Shown here piece by piece: positions 22,301 through 33,928 of a stretch of 64,000 nt of DNA; position 1 is the first letter of the stretch; each line of letters opens with the position of its first letter. Position numbers and translations under genes: made by a program. The DNA is taken from the NCBI GenBank assembly GCA_030278955.1, contig JAOANR010000001.1, positions 23,443,635 to 23,507,634 on the forward strand, read 5' to 3'. The DNA is from Hygrophila difformis (lineage: Eukaryota > Streptophyta > Magnoliopsida > Lamiales > Acanthaceae). The notes beneath the pieces are model-generated. The model had not been told where the DNA came from, ran no database searches, and saw only the letters and a program-made list of their open reading frames with translations.

Positions 22301-25300
22301 TAAAAAGGGGAAGGGCCAAAGCTATAAATGACTACAAGGTTGAAGGGGGCAATATTGTATTTCTCCCATGAAAACTAGGCCAGAAACTCTCAGAGATGCA
22401 CTTCAATGAAGCCAAATGCTACATTACCAAATACAGCACCTGGACTGGCATTACCAAACTATATATTCAGCGACCAAAATCCCCTCCATCAAATCAGAAG
22501 TGAAATACACAGTTGGCTCATGAGATAGCATTGCTATTGAAACTTCTGCATGCACATTCGCATAAAAACCTATGCTTCACATGAAATTTTCCCAGTTCAC
22601 GCATACAAGTTGCTCTAGCCAAGGAAAGCAAGAGACACAAGGTGGGGAACTGCCCCATCTTCAGGCTATCGTATTGCTTCCATGGCAATAGACAATATGA
22701 GAGTCAGAGACAATAATATTCTAGCAGAAATTATCCAGAAGAATCTCATATTCTGTTGACTTGCCTCTTTAAAAACCGACAATGTCTCAAGGAAATATAA
22801 TTTCAAAAAATATTCTGATCTACCTTAATTCCATCAAATCTTCCTGTAATTAGCTCCGCGGGACAATAGTCACCTTCTGCCAACACGTGATGTATCTCCT
22901 TTGCCTGTCTAATATTACTGACAAGGGATGCAAGACTTGTTGTGAATTCTCTGTCTGCTCTCTGCCAAAATTGACAGAAAATCTTCAGTGCTGTTTCGAA
23001 AATGAAATCCAGACAAATTATGATATCTAATTGAATTTTTAAGAACCTCTGACAAATGAAGTCTCAAAAAGGCACCATTGGCCAGGGGAAGGACCAACTC
23101 TCCATTCAAGCGACCAGATGCACTTTCAACATATGATCCACCCAACCAAGAGGCCTGATTCAAACAACAAAATAAATTAAGGTTTGCTAGAGAGAGAGAG
23201 AGAGGGGGGGGAGGGAGAGAGAGAGAGAGCTAACAAAATCGCTTAGTTCTTTATCAGAACATTCAGCATGGCTTGAAACTCCATTCAAAGGGAACACCGA
23301 AACTTCATTTTCACCTGCGTACATAATGCCCGGCTGACCAATGTTTTCAAAAAATAACTTTTTTTGAGATAATTTTACAGCTCACAAGATCAGTAACCTG
23401 GCAGCTGAATATCCACTCTTTGATTCCCTTCAACCATGAGCCTTAGAGCACTGCTAAATGGGGATCGGTCTAAACTGGAATGGAGGTTGGAACCTGAATG
23501 CAAAGCAGCCATTAGATTTCTTCAAACAGAAAAAAATAATCAGTGTCCTGTAAACATCAGCTTCTATTTAGATTATATCGGTCAGTTTACCTTCAGCTCC
23601 TGTAACTTCAAGCATCAAAATGGCACGAGGCCTATCGAATGGGTTAGGCATCAGAACCTCATTTAGCTGCATATAGATCAGTCAACAGAACTGGATAACA
23701 CAGTTGCAGAAGATGGGTAATTTACGAAGGAAAAATGGTCTTATATTATACCTTCAATGAGCTAGTATCAGAGAGTGTGGAAGGAGGAGCAAAACCAAGC
23801 AATACGGACGCAGTGGCCCCAATTTCGGACGGGGAAAGTGAGGCAGTCTGCATAAATAATCAGCATTTTTCCAGTAAAATGAATACATAATTTATCCATG
23901 CATAATTCATCCATGGAAGAACAATAAGGAGCAAATGGATGTCTCAATTTAATACTACTAGATAACTAACGAAGCAAGACGAGATATAGGAATTAGGAAA
24001 CGAACAGACTCATGAGTCATGGACATTTATTGACAGCCTAAGATGAAAATACTATGGTTGGTTGGGAGTATAAGTAAACTCTGAAAGGTTCAACACGATT
24101 TGAAGAGATCCCACCATGTGAAAAATGGAATAAAGGTCGGGATAAACATTATAGAGGTTAGCCATCATGCTTTGCGCCAATCTCAATTTTCTTTTTCTTT
24201 TGAAGAAGACTGTATGTTTGGTGCACTGTTCTTTGGAAGTACTACTAAGACTGCCATCATGCTAGCTATGAAATTCTGGATTGGAATAACTGTCTCCGTG
24301 CTACACCCCACCGAGGAAACAATATGGAAAAGCCAGAAGTTAAGGGCTTACAACACCAAGCCATGTCTATAGAGATGCTAATAGAACCAATTGGGTAATT
24401 CCTTACATCACTCACAAGTAGCCTCGTTATACTTGAATCATGACTCATGATAATTACAAAGCAAAATGGACAAAGTTTGTCATTATATAAGGTCAAAACT
24501 GCTAAATGAAGAGATTTGACTAAGCTATTTGGAGCTGAAACACATGAGAGTGATCAGTAAAATAAGTAATTAAGAGATTAAAAATAATAAAATAGGCTAC
24601 TTTTAACTTCTAAGCCTCTAAACAAATAGCAATTCCCAAAAATATTTCTATGTAATCTTTGTTAAATATAAAAATAACTATATACATTTTAATAACTATA
24701 CCAATAAAAGAGTTCAATTTTTTAAATCATTTAAGTAGCTTATCACTCAAATCTTCTGACTTCTCATTTATCCAGACATGTAAATGGCCAATTATTAAAA
24801 TTAGACGTATGAGTTTATAAAACATTTTTAGAAAGCTCTCTTAAGCACACTCCTAAGAGATACAAAAATGTTCCCTCTTGAAAATGCTTGGATTCAATAT
24901 CCATGCTTTAAATGATAAATGGCACAGGGTTAATTAATTTCCGGGTATAAATCTGTTTCAAGAATCAAGATGTTTCTTTTTTAATTATTTTCAAAGCAGA
25001 GTAACTTAAAAGTGTAACTAATTCTATATGTTAATGCAGGACATTCACTTGGAAAATAAAATAAATAAAAAATTTAAAACAGAAACTTTTTGACTTGTTT
25101 CTGTTTTAAAAGAAGAATCCATTTTTAGAAAAAGTCAAAATACCCAGCAACAGGACATGTACAATGTCTCATTTGGCTTAATACCCCATCCCCAACAAAG
25201 GATTGTCCAGATGAACATAAAACTGTACAATAGCCTGTTTTATCAATAAAGGGGAGTCTTCTGCAACAAATCTTCCGGTCAACATTCTCGTGACTATTTC

Positions 25301-28037
25301 ACTCTCCTTTGGGCTCTAGTGGACAGTCACCATCATATCCTCCACCAAATATTGGCAAGTGCCAACTACACTTCTATATTCCAGCTTAATTAGGATATTC
25401 AATTCCAACTTGTTTTTCGCTTCATTTTCAGTTTTCGTAATGGTCAGATTTACATTTCGTTCTTGTAAAAATTTGAGAACTCTAAATTCTTCAGACATTG
25501 AACAAGAAGTCCATAACCTTTTACTTTCTGAATTTGAGAATGCTTTCCATTCTTGTGTAAATTCCAAAATCAGGTTGTTCGAGAGTGATTCTTGTGCTTT
25601 GTTGCTTCTCAATCTATGGCAAGAATTGATTGTAAGTTTATCTTGGTTTTTCTAAAAAACATTACTCCCTCCGTTTCGGTAATAACGTCCCATAAGTTTT
25701 GGGCACGATATTTTAGGTAGAATAGCCCATAACTTCTGGACACGATTTTTAGGTAGAATGTGTTATTGTGTTAAAGAGTGGAATAATTAGTTGATGTGAT
25801 GTTTATTCAAATTGAGAAAAAGTAAAGTAATTAGTTGATGAGATGTTTTAGATGATTTCTAAAATGGGAAATGTGACAATTATAATGGGACAAACCAAAA
25901 AGGAGAGTGAGACAGAATTAGTGGGACAGAGGGCATACTTTTTATCCCATTTTACTATGAATTTTCCTGATTGTTTCATCATGTTGCTCATCTTAGATGT
26001 TGCTCGAATTCGCTTGAGATTTACTTCTACTCCATTTTGCATCAGAATTGGGCCATCTACGGCTGCCCTAGACACATCTTAAAATGTATTTTCCTTAGTT
26101 TCTCTTCTACTGGTGCCACTTGTACCTTTTATCCAATACATGTGGTTTAAGATTATCTATTCTAGTCATACCTACACATCCATCATAAGATTCTATCTGC
26201 AACCCTCATTCTGCATTAGCCAAGCATTCATCTCCACAAAGCATCATTGGTCATACTACAGTCCTATAAAATTTTTATTTTCTTGTACAGGAATTTTATC
26301 ATCACAAATATAGCAATTATTTTAGAATGAGACTGTGACATCTTTATAAATTGCCCTGCTTTTTTTCCTAAGATAAAAGTCGAAAATTTTAGTTCTTTGG
26401 ATCCAAGTTGTATGTTTATCTTATTATTCATTCTACAAATACAAGAATATACTTCCTCATTTTTTTAGTTGTTACACTCCTGATTTCACGCAATCCAAGA
26501 TGCATTTTTAACGCTTAATATCTCAAATTGTACTACCTCCATTCCTTTTTAATTGCCACGGACCCACATTTCACGCAATCTAATACACATTTTCAATTTT
26601 CAATAACTCAAATTGCGTACAAGTAAAAATTATGAAATTTTGATATTCTAAATCTATGCGAGTAGACGAATCTAACAAGATCTCACTTGATTATTTTTTG
26701 TCCTATATAACTGTATTAAAAAGTCGAATCAAAACTCCTACCGTGTCAAATAAAAAGGAACGGGGAAGTATAAAAGTAAAATTTATGGAAATTACGAATC
26801 CAACAAGATTCCACTAAGATTCCACTTGTATATATTTTATCTTATAAATTGTATTAAAAACTCGAATCAAAATTACTCAATGAATAGTACTTCCTCCGTT
26901 CCTTAATATTTGCCACGGACCCACATTTCACGCAATCCAATACACACTTTTAATCCTTAATAACTCAAACTCCATACAAGTAATAATTATGAATATTTGA
27001 TATTCTAAATCTATGCGATTAGACGAATCTAACAAGATCTCACTTACTATATTTTATCTTATATAATTGTAGTAAAAAGTCGAATCAAAGTTACTTAATG
27101 ACAGTGACAAAACCCCCAATGTGTCAATTAAAAAGGAACGGAGGAAGTAATTACTATACAAAAGTAACAACTGAAAAAAAGGGAGGTAGTAATTTCATAT
27201 GTTCTGTTTCACTCCTACTCATGGTAACCTCTTTTGATTTCATTCATCCTTCTAAGCTCTCTAATTTAGAGTCAGCTCCCTCCCTTCATCAAATCAGTAT
27301 AGTTCGCAGGAAAAAAAAAAAAAGGCATTTGGAGATCTTGTTAAATAGGCGTTTAGGATGTTACACGGTGATTAAAGCAAATAGTCATCTGTTCTCTCAA
27401 GCAGATCCCTAGTGCATACCTATCATATTGAGGGAAATTCCTTCCATATAGACGTTCTTACACATGTAGTTATGCGTTCGTAGATAGTACTCTTGTATAA
27501 CTTTGATCTAAACTCCTTTCTCCTCTTTTTCCCTATAGTCATCTCATATCGTATCTCCATTAACCCTATCAAGACAATACTAACACAACACAAGCGTCGA
27601 ATTAAATAGATGGTTCCCCTTAGGGATCTTCCAGAAAAATCAATTGATTTAACTGAAGTACCCAAAAGCCAAAACCCAGAACATAGCGCCACATCATTCG
27701 CGGTGAAAACCGAAAACGCAAAAGCTGAATCCGAACATTAATTACCTGAGGCGATGGCTGACGGAGATACTGGCGAGTAGGACTATCGAGGAAATAAACC
27801 GTGGAATCGCCATAAATCGGCTGAAATATAGGGCCGGCAAAGAAAATTAGCAAAAAATAAATGGCACGATGAATGCCAATTTTAAGAGATATTCCGATCA
27901 GAAGATGAGGTGATATTCGCCAAACAGAGATGAATCGAAGAAGAGAAAAGCAGAGGGAGAACAGAAACCTTGAAATTGAGATTGAGAAGAGAGAGCGCGA
28001 GTAGGAGGACGACCGCGTGAGCTCTACGAGATTCCAT
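19351..28037 (-). CDS. single-pass membrane protein, DUF7794-like, 11 exons, 373 aa
   Basis: This is the one convincing host gene. Exons from the start: 28037-27969, 27820-27746, 23847-23752, 23666-23591, 23493-23398, 23314-23235, 23154-23047, 22961-22824, 21650-21545, 21132-20924, 19419-19351. All introns are GT-AG, phases agree, and the total is 1,122 nt. MESRRAHAVVLLLALSLL is a signal peptide. The lumenal part has YGDSTVYFLDSPTRQYL, ASVLLGFAPPSTL, LNEVLMPNPFDRPRAILMLE and HYGKEGIVQNGIEVF. One membrane span (WITGIILLIATLLGIHFLM, about residues 336-355) precedes a short cytosolic tail, TLTKDTLLYSNVKLD. From memory, plant proteins annotated as transmembrane or DUF7794 proteins share LNEVLMPNPFDRPR and the DTLLYSNVKLD end. 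The topology fits a type I protein of the secretory pathway. Molecular function is unknown to me. Intron 2 is 3.9 kb and full of MITEs. No break was seen. Confidence 0.88.
21890..22125. mobile_element. Stowaway-like MITE in intron 8 of the membrane-protein gene
   Basis: Begins CTCCCTCTGTTTTTTTAATA after TA and ends AAAAAAGAAGGAGCA before TA. The termini are imperfect inverted repeats, and the interior has a GAA microsatellite. TA target duplication. Confidence 0.5.
23189..23230. repeat. GA-rich microsatellite in an 80-bp intron
   Basis: AG repeats around a G run fill about half of the intron at 23155-23234. On the minus strand they make a long CT tract upstream of the acceptor. Confidence 0.85.
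25665..25935. mobile_element. Stowaway-like MITE in intron 2
   Basis: TA-CTCCCTCCGTTTCGGTAATA at the left and TAGTGGGACAGAGGGCA-TA at the right. Length about 271 bp, with no coding capacity. The terminal CTCCCTCCGT is typical of plant Stowaway elements. Confidence 0.7.
26533..26768. mobile_element. nested MITE 1
   Basis: CTACCTCCATTCCTTTTTAA to AAAAAGGAACGGGGAAG, TA on both sides, 236 bp. The interior (CACGGACCCACATTTCACGC) is shared with nested MITE 2. Confidence 0.75.
26890..27147. mobile_element. nested MITE 2
   Basis: CTTCCTCCGTTCCTTAATAT to AATTAAAAAGGAACGGAGG then AAG, TA on both sides, 258 bp. Same family and orientation as nested MITE 1, with better-preserved termini. Confidence 0.8.
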
Positions 28038-28363
28038 TCTAGAGAGAGAGAAGGAAGGGTGGGAGATCGTGGATCTGCGTCGTCTATACTACACGAAGAA
28101 GATGCGCACATCTCCATACGCTGCGTTTTGATAGAATAGTTAAGGCCCATGGCGAATAGCCGAATAGGGGCCGCCGGGCCGGGTTGGAATGTGTTAAGTC
28201 ACAAATTTAAGTCCCTCCCTTGAAATAAGGTTATTCTATAAGACATTCTAATTTGAATTTAACGTCCGGTCATCTGGTATTCTGATTTGATCTGAATTTC
28301 TTTGGTTTGATTTTATTTGATTGAATATAATCTGAATATCTTGGTGTGGTCTGATATAATTTG

Positions 28364-28404
<41 letters not shown>

Positions 28405-28876
28405 AATAAGTTGAATTAACTTAGATTGATACATAAAAAAATAAAATAAAATAAAAACAAAATAAAACAAAACAGAAAACAAAATGTATATGTTTAGTAC
28501 TAATATATGGGTTGAAATGTTGGGGATGAGGATTTGTCCATACCGTCAAGTCCACCTTAGTGTGATATTGTTTACTTTGTACCAAGCCTTAAGGTTTTGT
28601 CTTTGACCACGAGGAGAAACACTCAATGTCTCACAAATTAACCTACCTTCTGGAAAGTTTAGCTGGGAAATCAAAAATTGAGAAGGATCATTTGCAGAAC
28701 GAATAAGTAAATTTAATTAAGGCCTGGCTATCACGCAAAAGCAACAATCAATAATAATGAACAAATTTCTAGAACACATACCAATTGAACTTATATCCCC
28801 TTGTCGTCCACAGATGAATGTGTTGTCTCTGGTGTCACTCCAACAGACCTAAAACAAACCTCGTCATTAAAAAGAA
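28038..28876. other. 5' flank of the membrane-protein gene and spacer
   Basis: Next to 28037 lies a CT-rich leader on the minus strand (CTTCCTTCTCTCTCTCTAGA), the likely 5' UTR. Farther right are a TTA microsatellite and AAAAT repeats. An exon-like segment lies at 28782-28848. The TSD AAGAA of the Copia element is at 28872-28876. Confidence 0.5.
28365..28402. repeat. (TTA)n microsatellite
   Basis: About 12 uninterrupted TTA units. Confidence 0.95.
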
Positions 28877-29733
28877 TGACGGTCCCAGATAATACTGAAA
28901 TCTTGAAATTAAAAGTGTTGTCGAGCGGTAGTCAGAACTACGTTATAACGAGTGGTGTGTGCACAGAGTGTTCAGCGAAAATCGTAAAACAAGAACAAGA
29001 GATTTGGTGACCCAGTTCGATCCAACGGATCTACGTTTGGGGGATTCCAATCCAGGCGACTTATACTAATACTCAAGAAAGACCTAGACTTAAAAGACTC
29101 AAAAACAACCAATTCAAACTCTAATGCAACACTTCCCTGTTTGCAGACAGACTGCAGTTGTGATTCCTCCACAGCTCAGTCTCCGGACGATCCTGTCCAA
29201 TTTGAATTCTCCGGTTGTTCAGGCTTCAAGAACCATGGCATCTCGGCATAGAAGTCCTCATGAATTCATCTCCTTCAAACATCGAGCGCTTCCGCAAAGC
29301 CTTTTCAATCGGGTGTCGAAGAAAGATTTTCTCAACAAATAAATCTTGTTGAATCAATGTGGTGCAGACCTTGTGAGTATGGAATGTTCTTCAATTTACA
29401 GAAAAAACACAATGATTTTCCTAACTCTCTCAAAGAATAGAACAATCAAGTCTTAGAGAGAATAACCGACTCAAGTGTGTGTAAAAATGTGTAATGTGTG
29501 GAAAAATACAACTCAATAATTGGAACTACTAATTACAGAGGATCTAACAGAGGTATATAAACTCAGAGAAACGAATTAGATCCATCTGGGTCAGTTAAAA
29601 CGCGCACAGAGCAGATAACTGTCGCACATGTCTGTCAGTAACTGCTCGCGTAGTTCCGTTCGTAGTTCTGTCGTAGTTTCAACAACCATAGAACTACATC
29701 ATCTGCACAGAGAGTAATGTTATGGCAATAACA
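28877..29733 (-). repeat. 3' LTR of the Copia gag-only element
   Basis: 857 bp. Minus-strand TATA box TTTATATACC near 29551-29560. Confidence 0.95.
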
Positions 29734-29750
29734 ATCTCCCCCACTCTTTG
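29734..29750 (-). promoter_or_regulatory. Polypurine tract of the Copia gag-only element
   Basis: On the minus strand AAAGAGTGGGGGAGATT directly precedes the LTR start TGTTATTGCC. Confidence 0.85.
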
Positions 29751-30359
29751 TGAAGATGATAATTCCATCACCAAATGGTGTTGAAACTATCTAAGTCCAA
29801 AGAGTATATGAGATCATATCATAGCAAAACAATATGATTCACAAGTAGGATGTTATTGAATAGTCAAAACGAATCAGAAACAACATCCATCAAGCATTCA
29901 GATCATAATCACAGTGCAGATAGAATCATCAGAGCAAATAAAAACTAAGTAGTTCAGCTAGTTCAACAGTCATCAGAATTACCTAACAACTATTACAGAC
30001 CAATAATAGTTCAAATCAAAATTAATTCAGTTCAGAAATCATTCAATCAGAACAATCACAAATATTAGTTAACCACAGTTTAGAAATTCGTTACCAAACT
30101 GTCTCAACCATCAAGTAATGATAGCCATCAACACCAAATATCTCCCCCATGATGGAAGAATCATCAAACTCATAGGTGTCTCTCGTAGAAATAACCTAAT
30201 ATCTTCTTAAAAACAAGCAATAAAAAATTCATTAGCTCAAAAATATATCAATGAAAAAGAAAATCTATTTACCCATTGATACTGTAGTCTGTGAGTAATG
30301 ATAACACTTCAGTAACAGCTTCATCACAGCTACATATCTTTATCTCAAGCTCAAGTGGT
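29751..30359 (-). other. non-coding tail between Copia gag and the polypurine tract
   Basis: About 610 bp, A-rich, with no recognised pol remnant. Confidence 0.6.
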
Positions 30360-32264
30360 TCAATCTTTGTGCTGGGTTGGTCCAATACCTTCCCTTTCTG
30401 ATTCTGAAATCATAAGTCCAAAATTCTCTTTAGTTGATATGGCTTGTTGTTCTCCTGTGGTCTCAACATCTTTCAGTGGCAGATATTTCTTTTTTGGAAT
30501 CCATACTCTTTGTACTCTGATCCTTTTTCGAAGTTCCTGTGATGGCCAAACAACAGCTCGACCATTCATTAAGTCTCTTACTATTCTGATACATGTGTTA
30601 GCAGAATGTCCAGGTAGTTGACAATAACTGCAGTCCTGCCTTCGTCTGGGTGATGTTGTAACATCAACTTTGTCAGTCTCCTTGTATTGCGAAGTCAAGT
30701 ATCCTCCACTTACAAACATGGTATTGCTTGGAGTTGATTTCTTCATATAACCTATACCTGTTTGATCTCCAACACGTTTTCCAGAAGTTAGAATTTCATC
30801 AAGAGCACTTTTACCTTTTACTACCTTTTGAAGTTCGTCGTTCTTGAGTTTCAAATCATCTAACTCCTTTTGCAAATCAGAATTTTGGGCTTTAAACTTA
30901 TCATTCTGCCTCTTCAAAGAATCTACTTCATTCTGTATTACTTCATTCTTCTCGACTTCTTCATCATAGGAAATTCCGACGTCCGCAAGTTGTCCCAACA
31001 ACTTCTTATTTTGCCGAACAGCAGCTTCAAATTCTTCTTTAAGCTCATTGTAGTCCGCAAGTAGTTGATCGTACTCATCATCACTGTCACCTGAATCAGA
31101 AGCATCTTTATTAGGTGAAAAACATATTGATTTGATTATACCTTCCAATGTAGTGGGGCTTGCATCTCTCAACGTAAATGCAACAACTTCTTCTGTGTCA
31201 CTGATCTGATCAGAAGTTTCATCGTCATATTGATCACTGAGGGTTGCTTGCAATGCTTTCTTTGCCATCATTTCTTTTCTTTTGGCCGTGGCACATTCAG
31301 ATTTAAAGTGTCCTGTTCCTCCACATTCATGGCATATCACAGAAGTGAATTTATCAGGCTTCTCATAGTTTTTGCTCTTTCGATTTGATCGATCACTTTT
31401 ACTGTTGTCTTTTCTTTTAGAATCTCTGCGGGGTGGTCTGGCGGTCGTCTGAACCTCATCAGAATTGCGATCTTGAGTCTTTCTTTTGTTCCTCCTTTCT
31501 TGAAGCATTCTGGTCAATTTCTTCATTAGGTGGACTACCTCATCTTCAGAACTGTCTCCAGAATCTTCTTCCACATTGAGATCAAGACTCCTTGTTGACT
31601 CTTCTTCGAGGTGGTTCATTTCATAGGTTTGAAGAATTCCAACTAGACCATCCAAGGTAATAGTGTTCAAGTTATCCAATTCTTCCAATGTAGCAACCTT
31701 CGGGGCATACTTCTTGGTGAGAGTCCTTAACATCTTTCGAACGAGCTTTTGATTATCATAAATCAATCCCAATGAATAGGCTTGATTTACAATATCCTTG
31801 AACCTTCCATAATAAGTTGAGATTGATTCATCATTCTTCATCTTCAAATTCTCGAACATGGTCTCAACTCGCTGTAACTTGGTAGCTCGAACATCCTCAG
31901 AACCTTCGTACATCACCTCTAGAGTTTTCCATGCATCATGAGCTAACGTGTGGTTGGTGACCAATTGAAATTGTGTCTCGTCCATAGCGCTGAAAATCGC
32001 ATTAAGAGCAGTATAGTTTCCTTTCTTGGCATCTTTCTCAGCTTGATTATATTCAACCTTGGTTGCTGGCCGACTACCAGGCGGATCTGTGGAACCTGCT
32101 GCTGCAGTCTGTGGTCGAGTTGGTGGTTGCCAGGCTGTCTCGACTGCGTCCCATACTTCATCTCCAAGGGCCATTAGATGAATCTTCATCCGTGTTCTCC
32201 AGTATCTATAGTTGGTGCCATCGAACAAAGGTGGTCTTGAAAGCGATGCGCCTTCTCTATTCAT
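30360..32264 (-). CDS. gag: Copia-type Gag protein, 634 aa, intact
   Basis: This is the coat protein of a Copia-superfamily element. The N-terminus LSRPPLFDGTNYRYWRTRM and the following ~230 residues fit the copia gag (UBN2-type) domain (FENLKMKNDESISTYYGRF, LGLIYDNQKLVRKMLRTL). A basic linker leads to a zinc knuckle near residue 308 (CHECGGTGHFKSEC). An acidic region and a long coiled coil follow at about 395-490 (YNELKEEFEAAVRQNKKLL). A second CX2CX4HX4C knuckle is near residue 543 (CSYCQLPGHSANTC). Gag of the SIRE/Maximus-like lineage tends to be long with a coiled coil. The frame ends cleanly where pol would begin. The start is the first ATG after the PBS, 68 bases downstream of the 5' LTR. 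Confidence 0.9.
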   Translation of the reverse strand: MNREGASLSRPPLFDGTNYRYWRTRMKIHLMALGDEVWDAVETAWQPPTRPQTAAAGSTDPPGSRPATKVEYNQAEKDAKKGNYTALNAIFSAMDETQFQLVTNHTLAHDAWKTLEVMYEGSEDVRATKLQRVETMFENLKMKNDESISTYYGRFKDIVNQAYSLGLIYDNQKLVRKMLRTLTKKYAPKVATLEELDNLNTITLDGLVGILQTYEMNHLEEESTRSLDLNVEEDSGDSSEDEVVHLMKKLTRMLQERRNKRKTQDRNSDEVQTTARPPRRDSKRKDNSKSDRSNRKSKNYEKPDKFTSVICHECGGTGHFKSECATAKRKEMMAKKALQATLSDQYDDETSDQISDTEEVVAFTLRDASPTTLEGIIKSICFSPNKDASDSGDSDDEYDQLLADYNELKEEFEAAVRQNKKLLGQLADVGISYDEEVEKNEVIQNEVDSLKRQNDKFKAQNSDLQKELDDLKLKNDELQKVVKGKSALDEILTSGKRVGDQTGIGYMKKSTPSNTMFVSGGYLTSQYKETDKVDVTTSPRRRQDCSYCQLPGHSANTCIRIVRDLMNGRAVVWPSQELRKRIRVQRVWIPKKKYLPLKDVETTGEQQAISTKENFGLMISESEREGIGPTQHKD

Positions 32265-32317
32265 CTTTTCAAGAATTCCAAGATTTCTTTAGATCACCTC
32301 TAATACGTCAGAGAGCA

Positions 32318-32330
32318 GGCTCTGATACCA
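32318..32330 (-). promoter_or_regulatory. Primer binding site of the Copia gag-only element
   Basis: Minus-strand TGGTATCAGAGCC lies 2 bases after the 5' LTR end, matching initiator-Met tRNA. Confidence 0.92.
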
Positions 32331-32332
32331 AT

Positions 32333-33194
32333 TGACGGTCCCAGATAATACTGAAATCTTGAAATTAAAAGTGTTGTCGAGCGGTAGTCAGAACTACGTT
32401 ATAACGAGTGGTGTGTGCACAGAGTGTTCAGCGAAAATCGTAAAACAAGAACAAGAGATTTGGTGACCCAGTTCGATCCAACGGATCTACGTTTGGGGAA
32501 TTCCAATCCAGGCGACTTATACTAATACTCAAGAAAGACCTAGACTTAAAAGACTCAAAAACAACCAATTCAAACTCTAATGCAACACTTCCATGTTTGC
32601 AGACAGACTGCAGTTGTGATTCCTCCACAACTCAGTCTCCGGACGATCCTGTTCGAATTCTCCGGTTGTTCAGGCTTCAAGAACCATGGCATCTCGGCAT
32701 AGAAGTCCTCATGAATTCATCTCCTTCAAACATCGAGCGCTTCCGCAAAGCCTTTTCAATCGGGTGTCGAAGAAAGATTTTCTCAACAAATAAATCTTGT
32801 TGAATCAATGTGGTGCAGACCTTGTGAGTATGGAATGTTCTTCAATTTGCAGAAAAAACACAAGGATTTTCCTAACTCTCTCAAAGAATAGAACAATCAA
32901 GTCTTGGAGAGAATAACCGACTCAAGTGTGTGTAAAAATGTGTAATGTGTGAAAAAATACAACTCAATAATTGGAACTACTAATTACAGAGGATCTAACA
33001 GAGGTATATAAACTCAGAGAAACGAATTAGATCCATCTGGGTCAGTTAAAACGCGCACAGAGCAGATAACTGTCGCACATGTCTGTCAGTAACTGTTAGT
33101 AACTGCTCGCGTAGTTCCGTTCGTAGTTCTGTCGTAGTTTCAACAACCATAGAACTACGTCACCTGCACAGAGAGTAATGTTATGGCAATAACA
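32333..33194 (-). repeat. 5' LTR of the Copia gag-only element
   Basis: 862 bp. It differs from the other copy by a 10-bp duplication near 33095 (GTTAGTAACT) and a 5-bp deletion near 32651. TATA-type TTTATATACC near 33003-33012 on the minus strand. Confidence 0.95.
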
Positions 33195-33526
33195 AAGAAT
33201 AAACAAAAGAATGAGCTATATTAATTACAAAGGTTAATTCAATAATGTTACCACTCCTAAATAGGGAGTAAAAAAGAATTGGTGTGGTGACGGAACAATG
33301 TGCTAACCTCAATAGAAGTGCCATATGCCCAATATATACCCAAGACAAAGCCATATGTTTCCAGAAAATGTTTTTGGTGTTAAGAAAACAAAAGAAGCGA
33401 AATATATGTAAAATGATTATGCATTTTAGCTCATTTAATTAGAGGATGGTCATTACTCATTATATTAGTGGAATATGTTACCTGGCTCTTTACAGAAAAG
33501 TTATCGTCAGATGCTACATCACAAGC

Positions 33527-33928
33527 AGTGGCGGACGTAGAGTGTGAAAATCGGGGGCGCGAGCTATGAATTTTTTTTTATTAGGATGCTCTCCGTAGTT
33601 TAGTTAGAACTTTATATAGTAGGCAAACTTTATTATTTTATTTATTAAGATTGAAGAACATATGAGCCTATATTAAAAAATCCACTAATAGAGAAATATG
33701 TTACCTTCTTTTTCTCATTCATCTTCTCCATTGCTTAAAGTACACGAAAATACATTCTACTATAGCTAAAATTCACTTAACCATATAAAAAATTAATGGC
33801 GAAGTTTGAGCTCGGGGGCGGAATTACGTAAAAATATTTTCTCCCATAACTAAAATACATATAGCTATATAAAAAATTAATGGCAAACTTTGAACTCGGG
33901 GGCGGCCGCCCCCAAGCCCCTAAGTGTG
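33527..33928. mobile_element. hAT-like non-autonomous element
   Basis: 402 bp between 8-bp duplications TCACAAGC (33519-33526 and 33929-33936). The left end AGTGGCGGACGTAGAG and the GC-rich right end GGCCGCCCCCAAGCCCC resemble a common plant element type that starts CAGTGGCGGA. The right terminal repeat is degraded. The interior holds two diverged copies of a segment ending ACTCGGGGGCGG. Confidence 0.6.

Larger units (their letters stand above)
26452..27189. mobile_element. outer Stowaway-like MITE holding two nested MITEs
   Basis: The left end, CTTCCTCATTTTTTTAGTTG then TTAC, pairs with the right end GTAAC AACTGAAAAAAAGGGAGGTAG (inverted). TA flanks lie at 26450 and 27190. Its own body is split into 26452-26530, 26771-26887 and 27150-27189 by two related elements. 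Confidence 0.7.
28877..33194 (-). mobile_element. Copia-type gag-only LTR retrotransposon, complete
   Basis: The element is 4,318 bp on the minus strand. Its LTRs run TGTTATTGCC...GGGACCGTCA (minus sense), flanked by the 5-bp duplication AAGAA (28872-28876 and 33195-33199). It has an initiator-Met PBS, one long gag ORF and a purine tract. No protease, integrase, RT or RNase H is present in the 2.6 kb interior. The LTRs differ by two small indels and a few substitutions, so it is young. With the Gypsy-type element at 10471 this is a second gag-only design in the same window, from a different superfamily. Confidence 0.93.

Noticed and set aside
24100..24372. Short plus-strand frame in intron 2 of the membrane-protein gene, and others at 25359 and 27098
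   Set aside because: No recognised similarity, no splice or promoter context, in intronic or MITE DNA.
28545..28660. Fragment resembling a plant LTR or TRIM (TGTGATATTGTTTACTTTG)
   Set aside because: Only a short similarity recalled from memory, with no pair, TSD or PBS.
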